A stretch of 35,273 nt of DNA from Acidobacteria bacterium OLB17 (GTDB taxonomy: Bacteria > Acidobacteriota > Blastocatellia > Pyrinomonadales > Pyrinomonadaceae). The position numbers and the translations under genes are program-made. Below the pieces are notes generated by a model that was not told the DNA's origin, did no database searches, and was given only the letters and a program-made list of their open reading frames with translations. Numbering within the stretch: position 1 is the stretch's first letter; every line of letters starts with the position of its first letter. The DNA lies in the NCBI GenBank assembly GCA_001567505.1, contig LLEU01000059.1, forward strand, positions 1-35,273, given 5' to 3'. Shown here piece by piece: positions 23,929 through 30,073 of the stretch.

Positions 23929-24930
23929 ATGTACGAGATCCGGATCAACCGTTTTGAAGCATCGAGCGCGCACCTGCTCCTGCCGGCGTTCATCGCGGCT
24001 TGCGCTCTCGGTGCCGTGTTGATCGGTTCGTTCCCTCTGCAGCTTTCGATAATTACGATCTTTCTTTTCGCAGGGCCGCACAATTTTATGGAGTTCCGCT
24101 ACTTCGTGGCGAGAATGCCCGTGCGTTGGGGAAGGTCGCGAACGTATTACATGACGGGCATCGGAGGCGTCGTTGTGCTTGCGTCGGCGTATCTGACGCT
24201 CTATTTCGCAAGCGGCAATTGGCTCTGGGCGGACGTGAATTGGGAGCTTTGGGCGGCGTTTTGGAACACGGGGCTGATCCTTTGGGTCGGTTCGCTCTTC
24301 TATCTTCGCGGCCGTCAGCGGCGGAGCGATTGGTCGCTTGCGATCGCCGTCGCCTGTCTGCTTGCGGGAGCTGCCTGGATCGTGCCGCTCTACTGGAGCC
24401 TTGCACTCGTTTATGTGCATCCGTTCGTCGCGATGTGGTTCCTTGAACGGCAGATCCGGCGAACTCGGCCCGAATGGCTGCGGGCATACCATTGCTGCCT
24501 TGCGACCATACCCGTCTTTCTGCTGATGCTCTGGGTGATGCTATCGGGCCGTCCGGCATTGCCGGAAGATACGAGTCTCTTTTCGCGTATCGTACAGCAC
24601 GCGGGCGGCGGGACCTTGTCGGGCGTCTCGAGTCATTTTCTCGTCGCAACGCACGTCTTCCTCGAATCGATCCATTATTTTGTTTGGCTTCTGCTGATAC
24701 CGCTTGTCGATTGTCGGGCGATACCGTGGAGACTGAAAGAGATACCGCTTTTTTCGAACGCGAACGGTTGGCCGAAACTCGTAACGGGCCTTTTGATCGT
24801 GAGCCTGTCGCTCGTTCTTGTGTTGTGGTTCGGGTTTTCGGTCGATTATCTTACGGCCCGCGACGTCTATTTTGCGTTCGCCATCGGCCACGTTCTTGCC
24901 GAGTTCCCGTTCCTTGTAAAGATGCTTTGA
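23929..24930 (+). CDS. Polytopic membrane protein with His/Glu pairs in membrane segments (unknown)
   Basis: The 333-residue protein has about nine or ten hydrophobic helices and no named family that I can place. What stands out is a set of histidine/glutamate pairs near helix ends: GPHNFMEF (H51, E55), VHPFVAMWFLE (H164, E173), THVFLESIHYF (H242, E246, H249) and GHVLAEFP (H321, E325), plus H236. The spacing recalls multi-histidine membrane metalloenzymes such as the Brp/Blh carotene-cleavage oxygenases (PHGALD, PHMILID patterns), with Glu in place of Asp; this is a resemblance by eye, not a demonstrated homology. It starts at the base after the preceding stop and is followed 13 bases later by the third membrane gene, so the three form one unit. 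Confidence 0.75.
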   Translation: MYEIRINRFEASSAHLLLPAFIAACALGAVLIGSFPLQLSIITIFLFAGPHNFMEFRYFVARMPVRWGRSRTYYMTGIGGVVVLASAYLTLYFASGNWLWADVNWELWAAFWNTGLILWVGSLFYLRGRQRRSDWSLAIAVACLLAGAAWIVPLYWSLALVYVHPFVAMWFLERQIRRTRPEWLRAYHCCLATIPVFLLMLWVMLSGRPALPEDTSLFSRIVQHAGGGTLSGVSSHFLVATHVFLESIHYFVWLLLIPLVDCRAIPWRLKEIPLFSNANGWPKLVTGLLIVSLSLVLVLWFGFSVDYLTARDVYFAFAIGHVLAEFPFLVKML

Positions 24931-24943
24931 GGCTCGCGCGCAT

Positions 24944-25376
24944 ATGTTCCTCTTTGACGAGGTCGATTTTGTACAGACCCAAAACCTTCCGCTGACCGGC
25001 CTTTGGTATTTTTTGCCGATCGGTTACCTCATCACCATCCTGATCGAGACGCCGGTCCTGCTTCTTCTGCTCGGGCCGCGTTTTTTCGCTTAAGCAGAAG
25101 CTGCTCGCCGGCGTTTGGCTCACGGCCTGCACCTATCCGATCGTCGTGATCGTGCTTCCCGCGATCTTCCAGGGGTTCGACAGATGGCTTTATCTGACCG
25201 TCGCAGAGACGTTTGCGCCGGTCGCCGAATGCATCCTTTTTCGGCTCGCTTTCCGCGGCACCGAAGGTGTGAATTGGGCCCGTGCATTCGCTGCGATCGT
25301 CATTGCGAACCTTGCATCATTCGGCCTTGGCGAGGTCCTGAACGCGTATCAATGGTTCGGCCTGCTTGGGAGCTAA
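24944..25376 (+). pseudogene. Small four-helix membrane protein, frameshifted at a T6 run (unknown)
   Basis: Two overlapping frames make one membrane protein. From ATG 24944 the first frame gives 49 residues (FLFDEVDFV, TGLWYFLPIGYLITILIE, TPVLLLLLGPR) and then stops at 25091-25093. The second frame reads straight on as FSLKQKLLAGVWLTACTYP, WLYLTVAETFAPVAECILF and GLGEVLNAYQWFG to the stop at 25376. Removing one T from the six at 25081-25086 joins them into a 143-residue protein with four hydrophobic helices. Glutamates occur inside three of these (IETP, VAETFAPVAE, GLGE), which is unusual in a membrane and may be functional. It follows the polytopic gene by 13 bases and precedes queE by nine. 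Function is unknown, and the break may be a sequencing error, a mutation or a slippage site. Confidence 0.72.
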
Positions 25377-25385
25377 CTTTCTAAA

Positions 25386-26033
25386 ATGCCTGACCTCCGG
25401 ATAACCGAGATCTTTCATTCGATCCAGGGCGAATCGTCGCACGCGGGCCGTCCTTGCTCGTTCGTGCGGCTGACCGGCTGCCCGATGCGATGCGTCTGGT
25501 GCGACAGCGAATATACATTCACGGGCGGCGAACGGATGTCGTTCGAGGAAATATTTGCGAGGCTCGATAAGTTCGGCTGCCGCCTCGTCGAAGTCACCGG
25601 AGGCGAACCTCTCGCGCAGAAGAACGCCTTTCCGTTCATCACGGAGTTGTGCGATCGCGGCTTCGAAGTGCTCATCGAGACGGGCGGGTTCGTGAGCACC
25701 GAGAATGTCGATGAACGCGCGTCCGTCATCCTCGATGTGAAATGTCCCGGTTCGGGCGAGGCCGAGCGTAACCATTGGCCGAATCTCGAACGTCTCCGCG
25801 CCGAAAAGGACGAAGTGAAATTCGTCGTCGCCGATATCGGGGATTGGGAGTTCGCCCGGCAGACGATCCAGAAATATGGCCTCGAAGAAACCACAAAGGA
25901 GCTATTGGTCTCGCCGGTCTTCGGGATCGATATGCGGCCCATCGCGGAGGCCGTCGTTGCGAGCGGCCTGCGGGTTCGATTGAACCTTCAGCTTCACAAA
26001 TATATCTGGGGCCCCGACGTCCACGGCGTGTGA
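25386..26033 (+). CDS. queE: 7-carboxy-7-deazaguanine synthase QueE (radical SAM)
   Basis: QueE converts 6-carboxy-tetrahydropterin to 7-carboxy-7-deazaguanine in the synthesis of queuosine and other 7-deazapurines. The 215-residue protein opens with ITEIFHSIQGESSHAGRPCSF, the typical N-terminus with the substrate-binding Gln-Gly-Glu, followed by the canonical radical SAM CX3CX2C at C32, C36 and C39 (CPMRCVWC), then the SAM-binding TGGEPL. The C-terminal NLQLHKYIWGPDVHGV also matches the family. The ATG at 25386 lies nine bases after the membrane-protein stop. queC follows 280 bases downstream, separated by a degenerate GxxExxY gene; queD and queF are not in the window. Confidence 0.93.
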   Translation: MPDLRITEIFHSIQGESSHAGRPCSFVRLTGCPMRCVWCDSEYTFTGGERMSFEEIFARLDKFGCRLVEVTGGEPLAQKNAFPFITELCDRGFEVLIETGGFVSTENVDERASVILDVKCPGSGEAERNHWPNLERLRAEKDEVKFVVADIGDWEFARQTIQKYGLEETTKELLVSPVFGIDMRPIAEAVVASGLRVRLNLQLHKYIWGPDVHGV

Positions 26034-26043
26034 GGGCGACAAA

Positions 26044-26067
26044 CTTTGCGTCTCTGCGTCTTTGCGG
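26044..26067. repeat. CTTTGCG/CTCTGCG repeat associated with a GxxExxY remnant
   Basis: Three near-identical eight-base units (CTTTGCGT, CTCTGCGT, CTTTGCGG) lie in a row, with partial complements at 26089-26102 (GCAGAG then CCGCAAAG) and 26135-26141 (CCGCAAA). From memory, such units often flank GxxExxY genes in environmental genomes; that recollection is not verified here. The rest of 26034-26170 is non-coding. Confidence 0.55.
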
Positions 26068-26170
26068 GAGATCAAAATAAGGTTTCCTGCAGAGCCGCAA
26101 AGCCGAAAAGAGAAGAACGAAGGTTGGTGGTTTCCCGCAAAGGGAAGAAAAGATAGATAAGGAGTGATCG

Positions 26171-26317
26171 ATGCACGAGAATGAGATATCAAGGATCGTT
26201 GTGGACGCGGCGTTCAAGATTCATACGACGTTGGGCCCGGGTCTTTTGGAATCTGTTTACGAGAAGGTGCTTGCGTTCATGGACGGTATCCATCGCGTCG
26301 TGAATGATCTCAGATGA
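26171..26317 (+). pseudogene. Internally deleted GxxExxY protein overlapping the queC start
   Basis: A 48-codon frame preceded by AAGGAG. Its first 35 residues match the N-terminus of GxxExxY proteins: NEISRIVVDAAFKIH, then TTLGPGLLESVYEKVLA, containing the naming motif. It then jumps directly to MDGIHRVVNDLR, which matches the family's C-terminal end. Full-length members are roughly 120-130 residues and have a PD-(D/E)XK-like core between these parts, so about 75 residues, including the core, appear to have been lost without breaking the frame. The stop codon at 26315-26317 overlaps the queC ATG at 26314 (ATGA), and queC has no clear ribosome-binding site of its own. The remnant may now serve as a translated leader for queC; that is inference. 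Confidence 0.7.
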
Positions 26318-26991
26318 GCAGCAAAGGATTTTCGGTAGTTCTAGTTTCCGGTGGAATGGACTCGTGCGTCACGGCGGCGATCGCGCTTGATGCGGGCGAT
26401 GATGCGGCGTTCCTTCACATTTCCTACGGCCAGCTTACGGAGGGCCGCGAGCGACAGGCGTTCAACGATATAGCAGATCATTACGGCGTTGAAAGACGCC
26501 TTGATGTCTCGATCGAACATCTAACGAAGATCGGCGGTTCGGCCCTTACGGACGCTCGTTTGGCGGTCGGCGAAGCTGACCTTACAGCGGCGGAGATCCC
26601 GAACACGTACGTTCCTTTTCGCAACGGGAATATGATCGCGATCGCGGCGAGCTGGGCCGAAGTTCTGGGTGCTTCGGCGATCTACATCGGAGCGGTCGCG
26701 GAAGATTCGAGCGGTTATCCCGATTGCCGGCCGGAATTCTTTGCTGCGTTCCAGGCAGCTATCGACGCCGGCACAAGACCCGAGACCCGCGTCGAGATAC
26801 GCACGCCGATCATTCACCTCTCAAAGGCCGAGATCGTCCAGAAAGGCGTCGAGCTCGGAGCACCGCTCGGACTCACCTGGTCGTGCTATCGCAGCGAAGA
26901 ATTCGCCTGTGGAACTTGCGATTCGTGCGCGCTGCGTCTTCGCGGATTCAGGAACGCGGGCGTGGCAGATCTGATCAAATACAAAGCCTGA
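26314..26991 (+). CDS. queC: 7-cyano-7-deazaguanine synthase QueC
   Basis: QueC is an ATP-dependent enzyme that converts 7-carboxy-7-deazaguanine, the QueE product, with ammonia to preQ0. The 225-residue protein carries the PP-loop SGGMDS (residues 12-17), YVPFRNGNMIAIA at 99-111, EDSSGYPDCRPEFF, and a C-terminal zinc site with four cysteines, C191, C199, C202 and C205 (CYRSEEFACGTCDSC). The start ATG overlaps the stop of the GxxExxY remnant by four bases and lacks an obvious Shine-Dalgarno sequence. With queE upstream on the same strand this is a queuosine/preQ0 pair. It is convergent with the M16 peptidase gene across 20 bases. Confidence 0.94.
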   Translation: MSSKGFSVVLVSGGMDSCVTAAIALDAGDDAAFLHISYGQLTEGRERQAFNDIADHYGVERRLDVSIEHLTKIGGSALTDARLAVGEADLTAAEIPNTYVPFRNGNMIAIAASWAEVLGASAIYIGAVAEDSSGYPDCRPEFFAAFQAAIDAGTRPETRVEIRTPIIHLSKAEIVQKGVELGAPLGLTWSCYRSEEFACGTCDSCALRLRGFRNAGVADLIKYKA

Positions 26992-27011
26992 CTTACACGC
27001 CAACGGCGACA

Positions 27012-28307
27012 CTATGCCGCAAATCCATCAAGGACAGCTTCGCGCGTGAATTCGGATCTCTTTAGGTCACCGAGTGCGACGAACGAAAGCGCCTCGGGCC
27101 GGAACGAGCGAACGGCAAGCTCGAAAATGTCGTCGAGCGAAACCCGGTCGATGCGGGCGATCGTCTCTTCGACGGAGATCTGCCGGCCGTGTATGATCTC
27201 GATCTGAGCGGCCGAGGCCGAGCGTGCCGCCGAATCCTCAAGGCTCAGGAGTATTGAAGCGCGTGCCGTGTCCTTTGCGAGTTCGAGTTCATCGGGCGTT
27301 ACGCCTTCACGAACGATCTGCGAGAGTTCGGCAATACTTAATTCGACGACCTCACGAGCCTGCGCGGGCGATGTGGCCGCAAAGATCGCGAAGACGCCGC
27401 AATCGCGATACATCGTTGTCGAGGCGCCGACATTGTATGCAAGCCCGCGGCCTTCGCGGATCGTCTGCCAGATGCGGCTCGAGGTGCCGCCGCCGATGAT
27501 GTTCGCGAGTAGGTCGGCCGCATAGCGCTCGTCATCACGGGCCGATGGGAAAGGCGTCGCAATGATCAGATGTGCTTGTTCGAGGTCGCTCCTATGCCGA
27601 ACGACGAAGGGCGACGACGGTTTCGGCGACTCGGCCGCTTTTGGCGTGGCCGGAGGCCGCGGCGTCAGATCGAAGGTTTTGGCGGCAAGCTCGACGAGAT
27701 GTTCGTGCACGACATTTCCCGCCGCGGCGATCACGAGATTCTCCGGCGTGAAAGCCTGCTCGAAATAGTCGCGCGTCCTTTTTGAGTCGAACGAACGGAC
27801 AGTTTCCTGCGTTCCCGTTATCGTACGCGCAAGGCTGCTTTCCCGAAAGAATTCGGCATTAAAAATATCGCTGAGAAGATCCTCCGGCGAATCGTCGGTC
27901 ATCTTCATCTCTTCGATTATGACATTCTGTTCCGAGACGAGGTCATCTTCGAGAAACCTCGGTTCGCAGAGCATATCGCCGATCAGGTCGAACGCGCGGT
28001 CGAGCTTCTCATCGAGGACCTTGATCGCGAATCCCGTCTCTTCGTGCGTCGTGAAGGCGTCGAGATTGCCGCCAAGGCGGTCCTGTTCGACGGCGATGTC
28101 GCGGGTCGAGCGCCGCGTTGTGCCCTTGAAAACGGCGTGTTCGATAAAATGGCTGATGCCGTGCCATTCGGCGGACTCGTCGCGGGCGCCGATGCGATAA
28201 ATAAAGCTGAGCGTTGCCGAACGCACGTCGTCCATTCGGTCGGTCAGGACGGTCAATCCGTTTTCCAGCCGTGTATCTCGGACCTTGCAGAGGTTGGATT
28301 TTTTCAT
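27012..28307 (-). CDS. M16 family zinc peptidase (insulinase/PqqL-like)
   Basis: The 431-residue protein is a single M16 unit of two homologous halves. The inverted zinc motif is HFIEH (H53, E56, H57), with the distal ligand near E133 in VIIEEMKM. The N-terminal LENGLTVLTDRMDDVRSATLSFIYRIGARDE and the second-half GRGLAYNVGAS are standard M16 marks. Length and the lack of a signal peptide fit the cytoplasmic processing-peptidase-like group. It starts at ATG 28307 (KKSNL). Its ATG overlaps the stop of a short upstream remnant (TGA at 28304-28306), so it was probably once translationally coupled to a now truncated gene. Its own A6 run just after the ATG is in frame, which shows that not every six-base run in the assembly is wrong. 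Confidence 0.92.
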   Translation of the reverse strand: MKKSNLCKVRDTRLENGLTVLTDRMDDVRSATLSFIYRIGARDESAEWHGISHFIEHAVFKGTTRRSTRDIAVEQDRLGGNLDAFTTHEETGFAIKVLDEKLDRAFDLIGDMLCEPRFLEDDLVSEQNVIIEEMKMTDDSPEDLLSDIFNAEFFRESSLARTITGTQETVRSFDSKRTRDYFEQAFTPENLVIAAAGNVVHEHLVELAAKTFDLTPRPPATPKAAESPKPSSPFVVRHRSDLEQAHLIIATPFPSARDDERYAADLLANIIGGGTSSRIWQTIREGRGLAYNVGASTTMYRDCGVFAIFAATSPAQAREVVELSIAELSQIVREGVTPDELELAKDTARASILLSLEDSAARSASAAQIEIIHGRQISVEETIARIDRVSLDDIFELAVRSFRPEALSFVALGDLKRSEFTREAVLDGFAA

Positions 28308-28393
28308 AAGTTCGCCGAGCGGAGTTCCCTTCCGATGAAAAGCAAGGTTATATCGTCGAGGCGGTCGGCCGCATTGACAGTTGAGATCCTGAC
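28304..28393 (-). pseudogene. 3' fragment of a probable SpoIIE/PP2C-type phosphatase gene
   Basis: A 29-residue open segment on the minus strand ends in ADRLDDITLLFIGREL and a stop overlapping the M16 start. The DDITLL pattern is the usual C-terminal end of SpoIIE-like serine phosphatases (DDxTLLxxR), and its codons match the native GC-rich genes. Upstream, an in-frame stop at 28394-28396 ends the resemblance and the sequence changes character, so only the tail remains. The identification rests on a short motif. Confidence 0.42.
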
Positions 28394-28507
28394 TTAACCC
28401 AGTCTAGTTCTGCGATCTCGGAGGTGGACCTGAAGTCCGGGAGTGCTTCCCGTGAAGGGCCAACTCCAGACGGAACAGGCGTACCACGGGATATCGCCGA
28501 AGTGATT
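28394..28507. other. Junction segment with two short hairpins
   Basis: This is non-coding by my reading. It contains adjacent stem-loops, GGAC-CTGAA-GTCC (28426-28438) and CGGGA-GTGCT-TCCCG (28438-28452). A 35-codon minus-strand frame (28404-28511) overlaps the stop of the next gene, but its composition is not convincingly coding. The segment lies between the phosphatase-like stump and the AT-richer island genes and may hold a recombination end. Confidence 0.4.
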
Positions 28508-29365
28508 TCATATTTCTAATCTTTGGGGGTTCTTATCAGTTTGGGATTCGGTGCTGAAGTGCTGGTTATAGGTTACAGGGTCAAAATAGAAGACCGAATG
28601 TATCCTGCGCTCAGGGATAACAAGCTCGAAAAGATTAACCCGCCCCCGCAGATCTTCCCATTTGGCAATGACCAAGTCTCTATCTTTTAAGAAGGCGGCC
28701 TCTTGGTCGCGATTTCCCGAGTTTGCAGCCTCAGCGGCAGTTTGCGTCAGATCGTCTGACTTTTTTGCTAGATCATCAATCTGTTCTAGCATCCCTTTTA
28801 TGATGATCGCGTAATTCACTTTGAGATGCATTCTCTTTGTTCTAGGATCGCGATAGCCACTTTGTAGCGGAAGAATGGCAATATGGGTTGTTGGCGTAGC
28901 TGGGTTGAAAACGTGCGTTACGATGCCCACATACACTTTTTGGTCCTCGAGTGTGAAAGCTAACTGGAGTCCTTGGTCCTTCGATTTCTTCAGCGCTATC
29001 TCTAGTGGGTCTCCGTCTTCATCGATAGCGCGATCTATCTCGGATTCGAGAGTCCAGAACCAATTCATGGGTAACCACGCGAGAGACGGAATAATAAACG
29101 AAAGAAGAGAAATCCCAGAATACTCGAACGGCACATGGTGTGCCCACCAGGTGTATACACAGTATTCGCCTTCGACACATGGCCAAGTCTCTTGAACAAA
29201 TGTGGCGAGAATAAAGGCTATAATCAAGGAAAAGAGGCCTGCGATTGATGCGCGGATCAAGAGTCTATCCTTGTCTGAACGCAGGATGTGGATTTTTGTG
29301 TGATTCCAAAACCGAACAAAAATGTAGCCTCCTAAGAGCGGAAGCAAGAGTAGATTAAACGGCAT
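28508..29365 (-). CDS. Membrane protein of unknown function with a C-terminal KVYVG/SGYRD domain
   Basis: The 285-residue protein has three hydrophobic helices near its N-terminus (about residues 4-19, 40-57 and 84-104), with a WPCVEGEYCVYTWW loop carrying two cysteines. A soluble region follows: LQLAFTLEDQKVYVGIVTHVF and THIAILPLQSGYRDPRTKRM (about 133-180), a helical stretch (190-240), and a final strand, FELVIPERRIHSVFYFDP. The KVYVG...LPLxSGYRD pattern recalls unnamed accessory membrane proteins of other bacteria, from memory only. The DNA is AT-richer than its neighbours (26 of 60 bases G+C in the line from 28801). It lies 36 bases after a small gene with a strong ribosome-binding site, so the two probably form a unit. 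Role unknown. Confidence 0.75.
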   Translation of the reverse strand: MPFNLLLLPLLGGYIFVRFWNHTKIHILRSDKDRLLIRASIAGLFSLIIAFILATFVQETWPCVEGEYCVYTWWAHHVPFEYSGISLLSFIIPSLAWLPMNWFWTLESEIDRAIDEDGDPLEIALKKSKDQGLQLAFTLEDQKVYVGIVTHVFNPATPTTHIAILPLQSGYRDPRTKRMHLKVNYAIIIKGMLEQIDDLAKKSDDLTQTAAEAANSGNRDQEAAFLKDRDLVIAKWEDLRGRVNLFELVIPERRIHSVFYFDPVTYNQHFSTESQTDKNPQRLEI

Positions 29366-29401
29366 GGCAGAGTGTCCACATAAGTATCTGGAATAAGGTA
29401 C

Positions 29402-29611
29402 CTACCCTTTCTTCTGAGGCGACGGGGATAACTTGACTACCTCTTCTGGGTTTTTGGTTTTCTCGTTTTCGGACATTCTTACATGAGCATCCACAGCCTC
29501 TCGGCCCTGGCGACTGCGAATGAGGTCGAACGGAGTTATGTAGCTACCGCCTCGCGCGGTAGTACGTCGCTCGGGTACGTCAATATGCGACTGGAGTCTA
29601 TTTTTCGACAT
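29402..29611 (-). CDS. Small soluble protein of unknown function (69 aa), first gene of the island unit
   Basis: The frame runs from 29653, but ATG 29611 has an excellent ribosome-binding site (GGAGG, five bases upstream), giving 69 residues. The product is hydrophilic, with no membrane segment: SKNRLQSHIDVPERRTTARG, then GSYITPFDLIRSRQGREA, a polar middle and a Lys-rich end (SPSPQKKG). It looks largely disordered or helical, and nothing in it matches a family that I know. It precedes the 285-residue membrane-protein gene by 36 bases on the same strand. Small-protein-plus-membrane-protein pairs occur among toxin-antitoxin, phage-defence and other accessory modules, but nothing here decides between these. 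Confidence 0.6.
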   Translation of the reverse strand: MSKNRLQSHIDVPERRTTARGGSYITPFDLIRSRQGREAVDAHVRMSENEKTKNPEEVVKLSPSPQKKG

Positions 29612-30024
29612 TGTATCCTCCTTCGAAAGCGAACTGGGCGGAAAAGACCGCAAGAAATAAGAAAATAGAGCATCTGGAAGCTAACCGTTATCATGCAGCG
29701 AGCCGGCCAACCATGTCAACGCCTCCCGTGGTGTTTGGACGCAATATTAAATACGACTTTTGCCCCAAAAAGTTGCTACCTCGAAGAATTAATGCGGATT
29801 AGATCAGATTGGAGACTAGCTCCCCAAGCGACGCCAATAATGACAATCGGGTCAATCCGAGTTCCACTCGTGATAAAAGTCGTGGTTTGAAACTCTATGA
29901 AATACCCACTCCACCGTCTCCTACTCGTTTGGGAGGTGATCATTCTGTGTTTTCCTAAGGTGGTTCCGGGCTTGAAGGATGGGAAGCGGCTTTCCATCGT
30001 TCAGATTGACAAGACCGCAGAGAT
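29612..30024. other. AT-richer non-coding stretch upstream of the efflux operon
   Basis: About 410 bases with no convincing gene. Short frames exist (for example 29897-30052 on the plus strand, 51 codons, and 29776-29997 on the minus strand), but neither has a ribosome-binding site or recognisable sequence. It must contain the minus-strand promoter of the two-gene unit; I could not pick one with confidence. The composition matches the island more than the flanking GC-rich genes. Confidence 0.5.
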
Positions 30025-30053
30025 TTTGCAAAAGTTAGTGATTACTTACTAAC
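30025..30053 (+). promoter_or_regulatory. Candidate promoter with palindromic repressor operator for the efflux operon
   Basis: TTTGCA (30025-30030) and TACTAA (30047-30052) with a 16-base spacer make a promoter candidate. Overlapping the spacer and -10 is the 20-base near-palindrome GTTAGTGATTACTTACTAAC (30034-30053), perfect over the outer six bases of each half. Such TTAGT...ACTAA sites resemble operators of TetR-family repressors, which often control EmrAB-type pumps. No regulator gene is present nearby in the window. Confidence 0.5.
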
Positions 30054-30073
30054 GGGGCGATCTGTCGAATCCG

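Noticed and set aside
25340..25400. preQ1 riboswitch upstream of queE
   Set aside because: I looked for the short preQ1 hairpin with an A-rich tail but found none. The gap to the preceding gene is only nine bases.
28430..28500. Structured RNA gene or tRNA-Sec-like element suggested by GGACTTCAGGTCC on the minus strand
   Set aside because: The anticodon-like loop has no matching acceptor or T-arm, and the stems do not form a cloverleaf. Only two small hairpins can be supported.
28404..28511. 35-codon minus-strand frame overlapping the stop of the 285-residue membrane-protein gene
   Set aside because: The four-base overlap is suggestive, but the translation is Arg/Pro-rich without family features, all three frames are open for long stretches here, and two hairpins occupy the same bases.
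29897..30052. 51-codon plus-strand frame just before the efflux operon
   Set aside because: It has no ribosome-binding site or recognisable sequence, and its end coincides with the promoter/operator candidate. A minus-strand frame covers the same DNA equally well, so chance is the simpler explanation.
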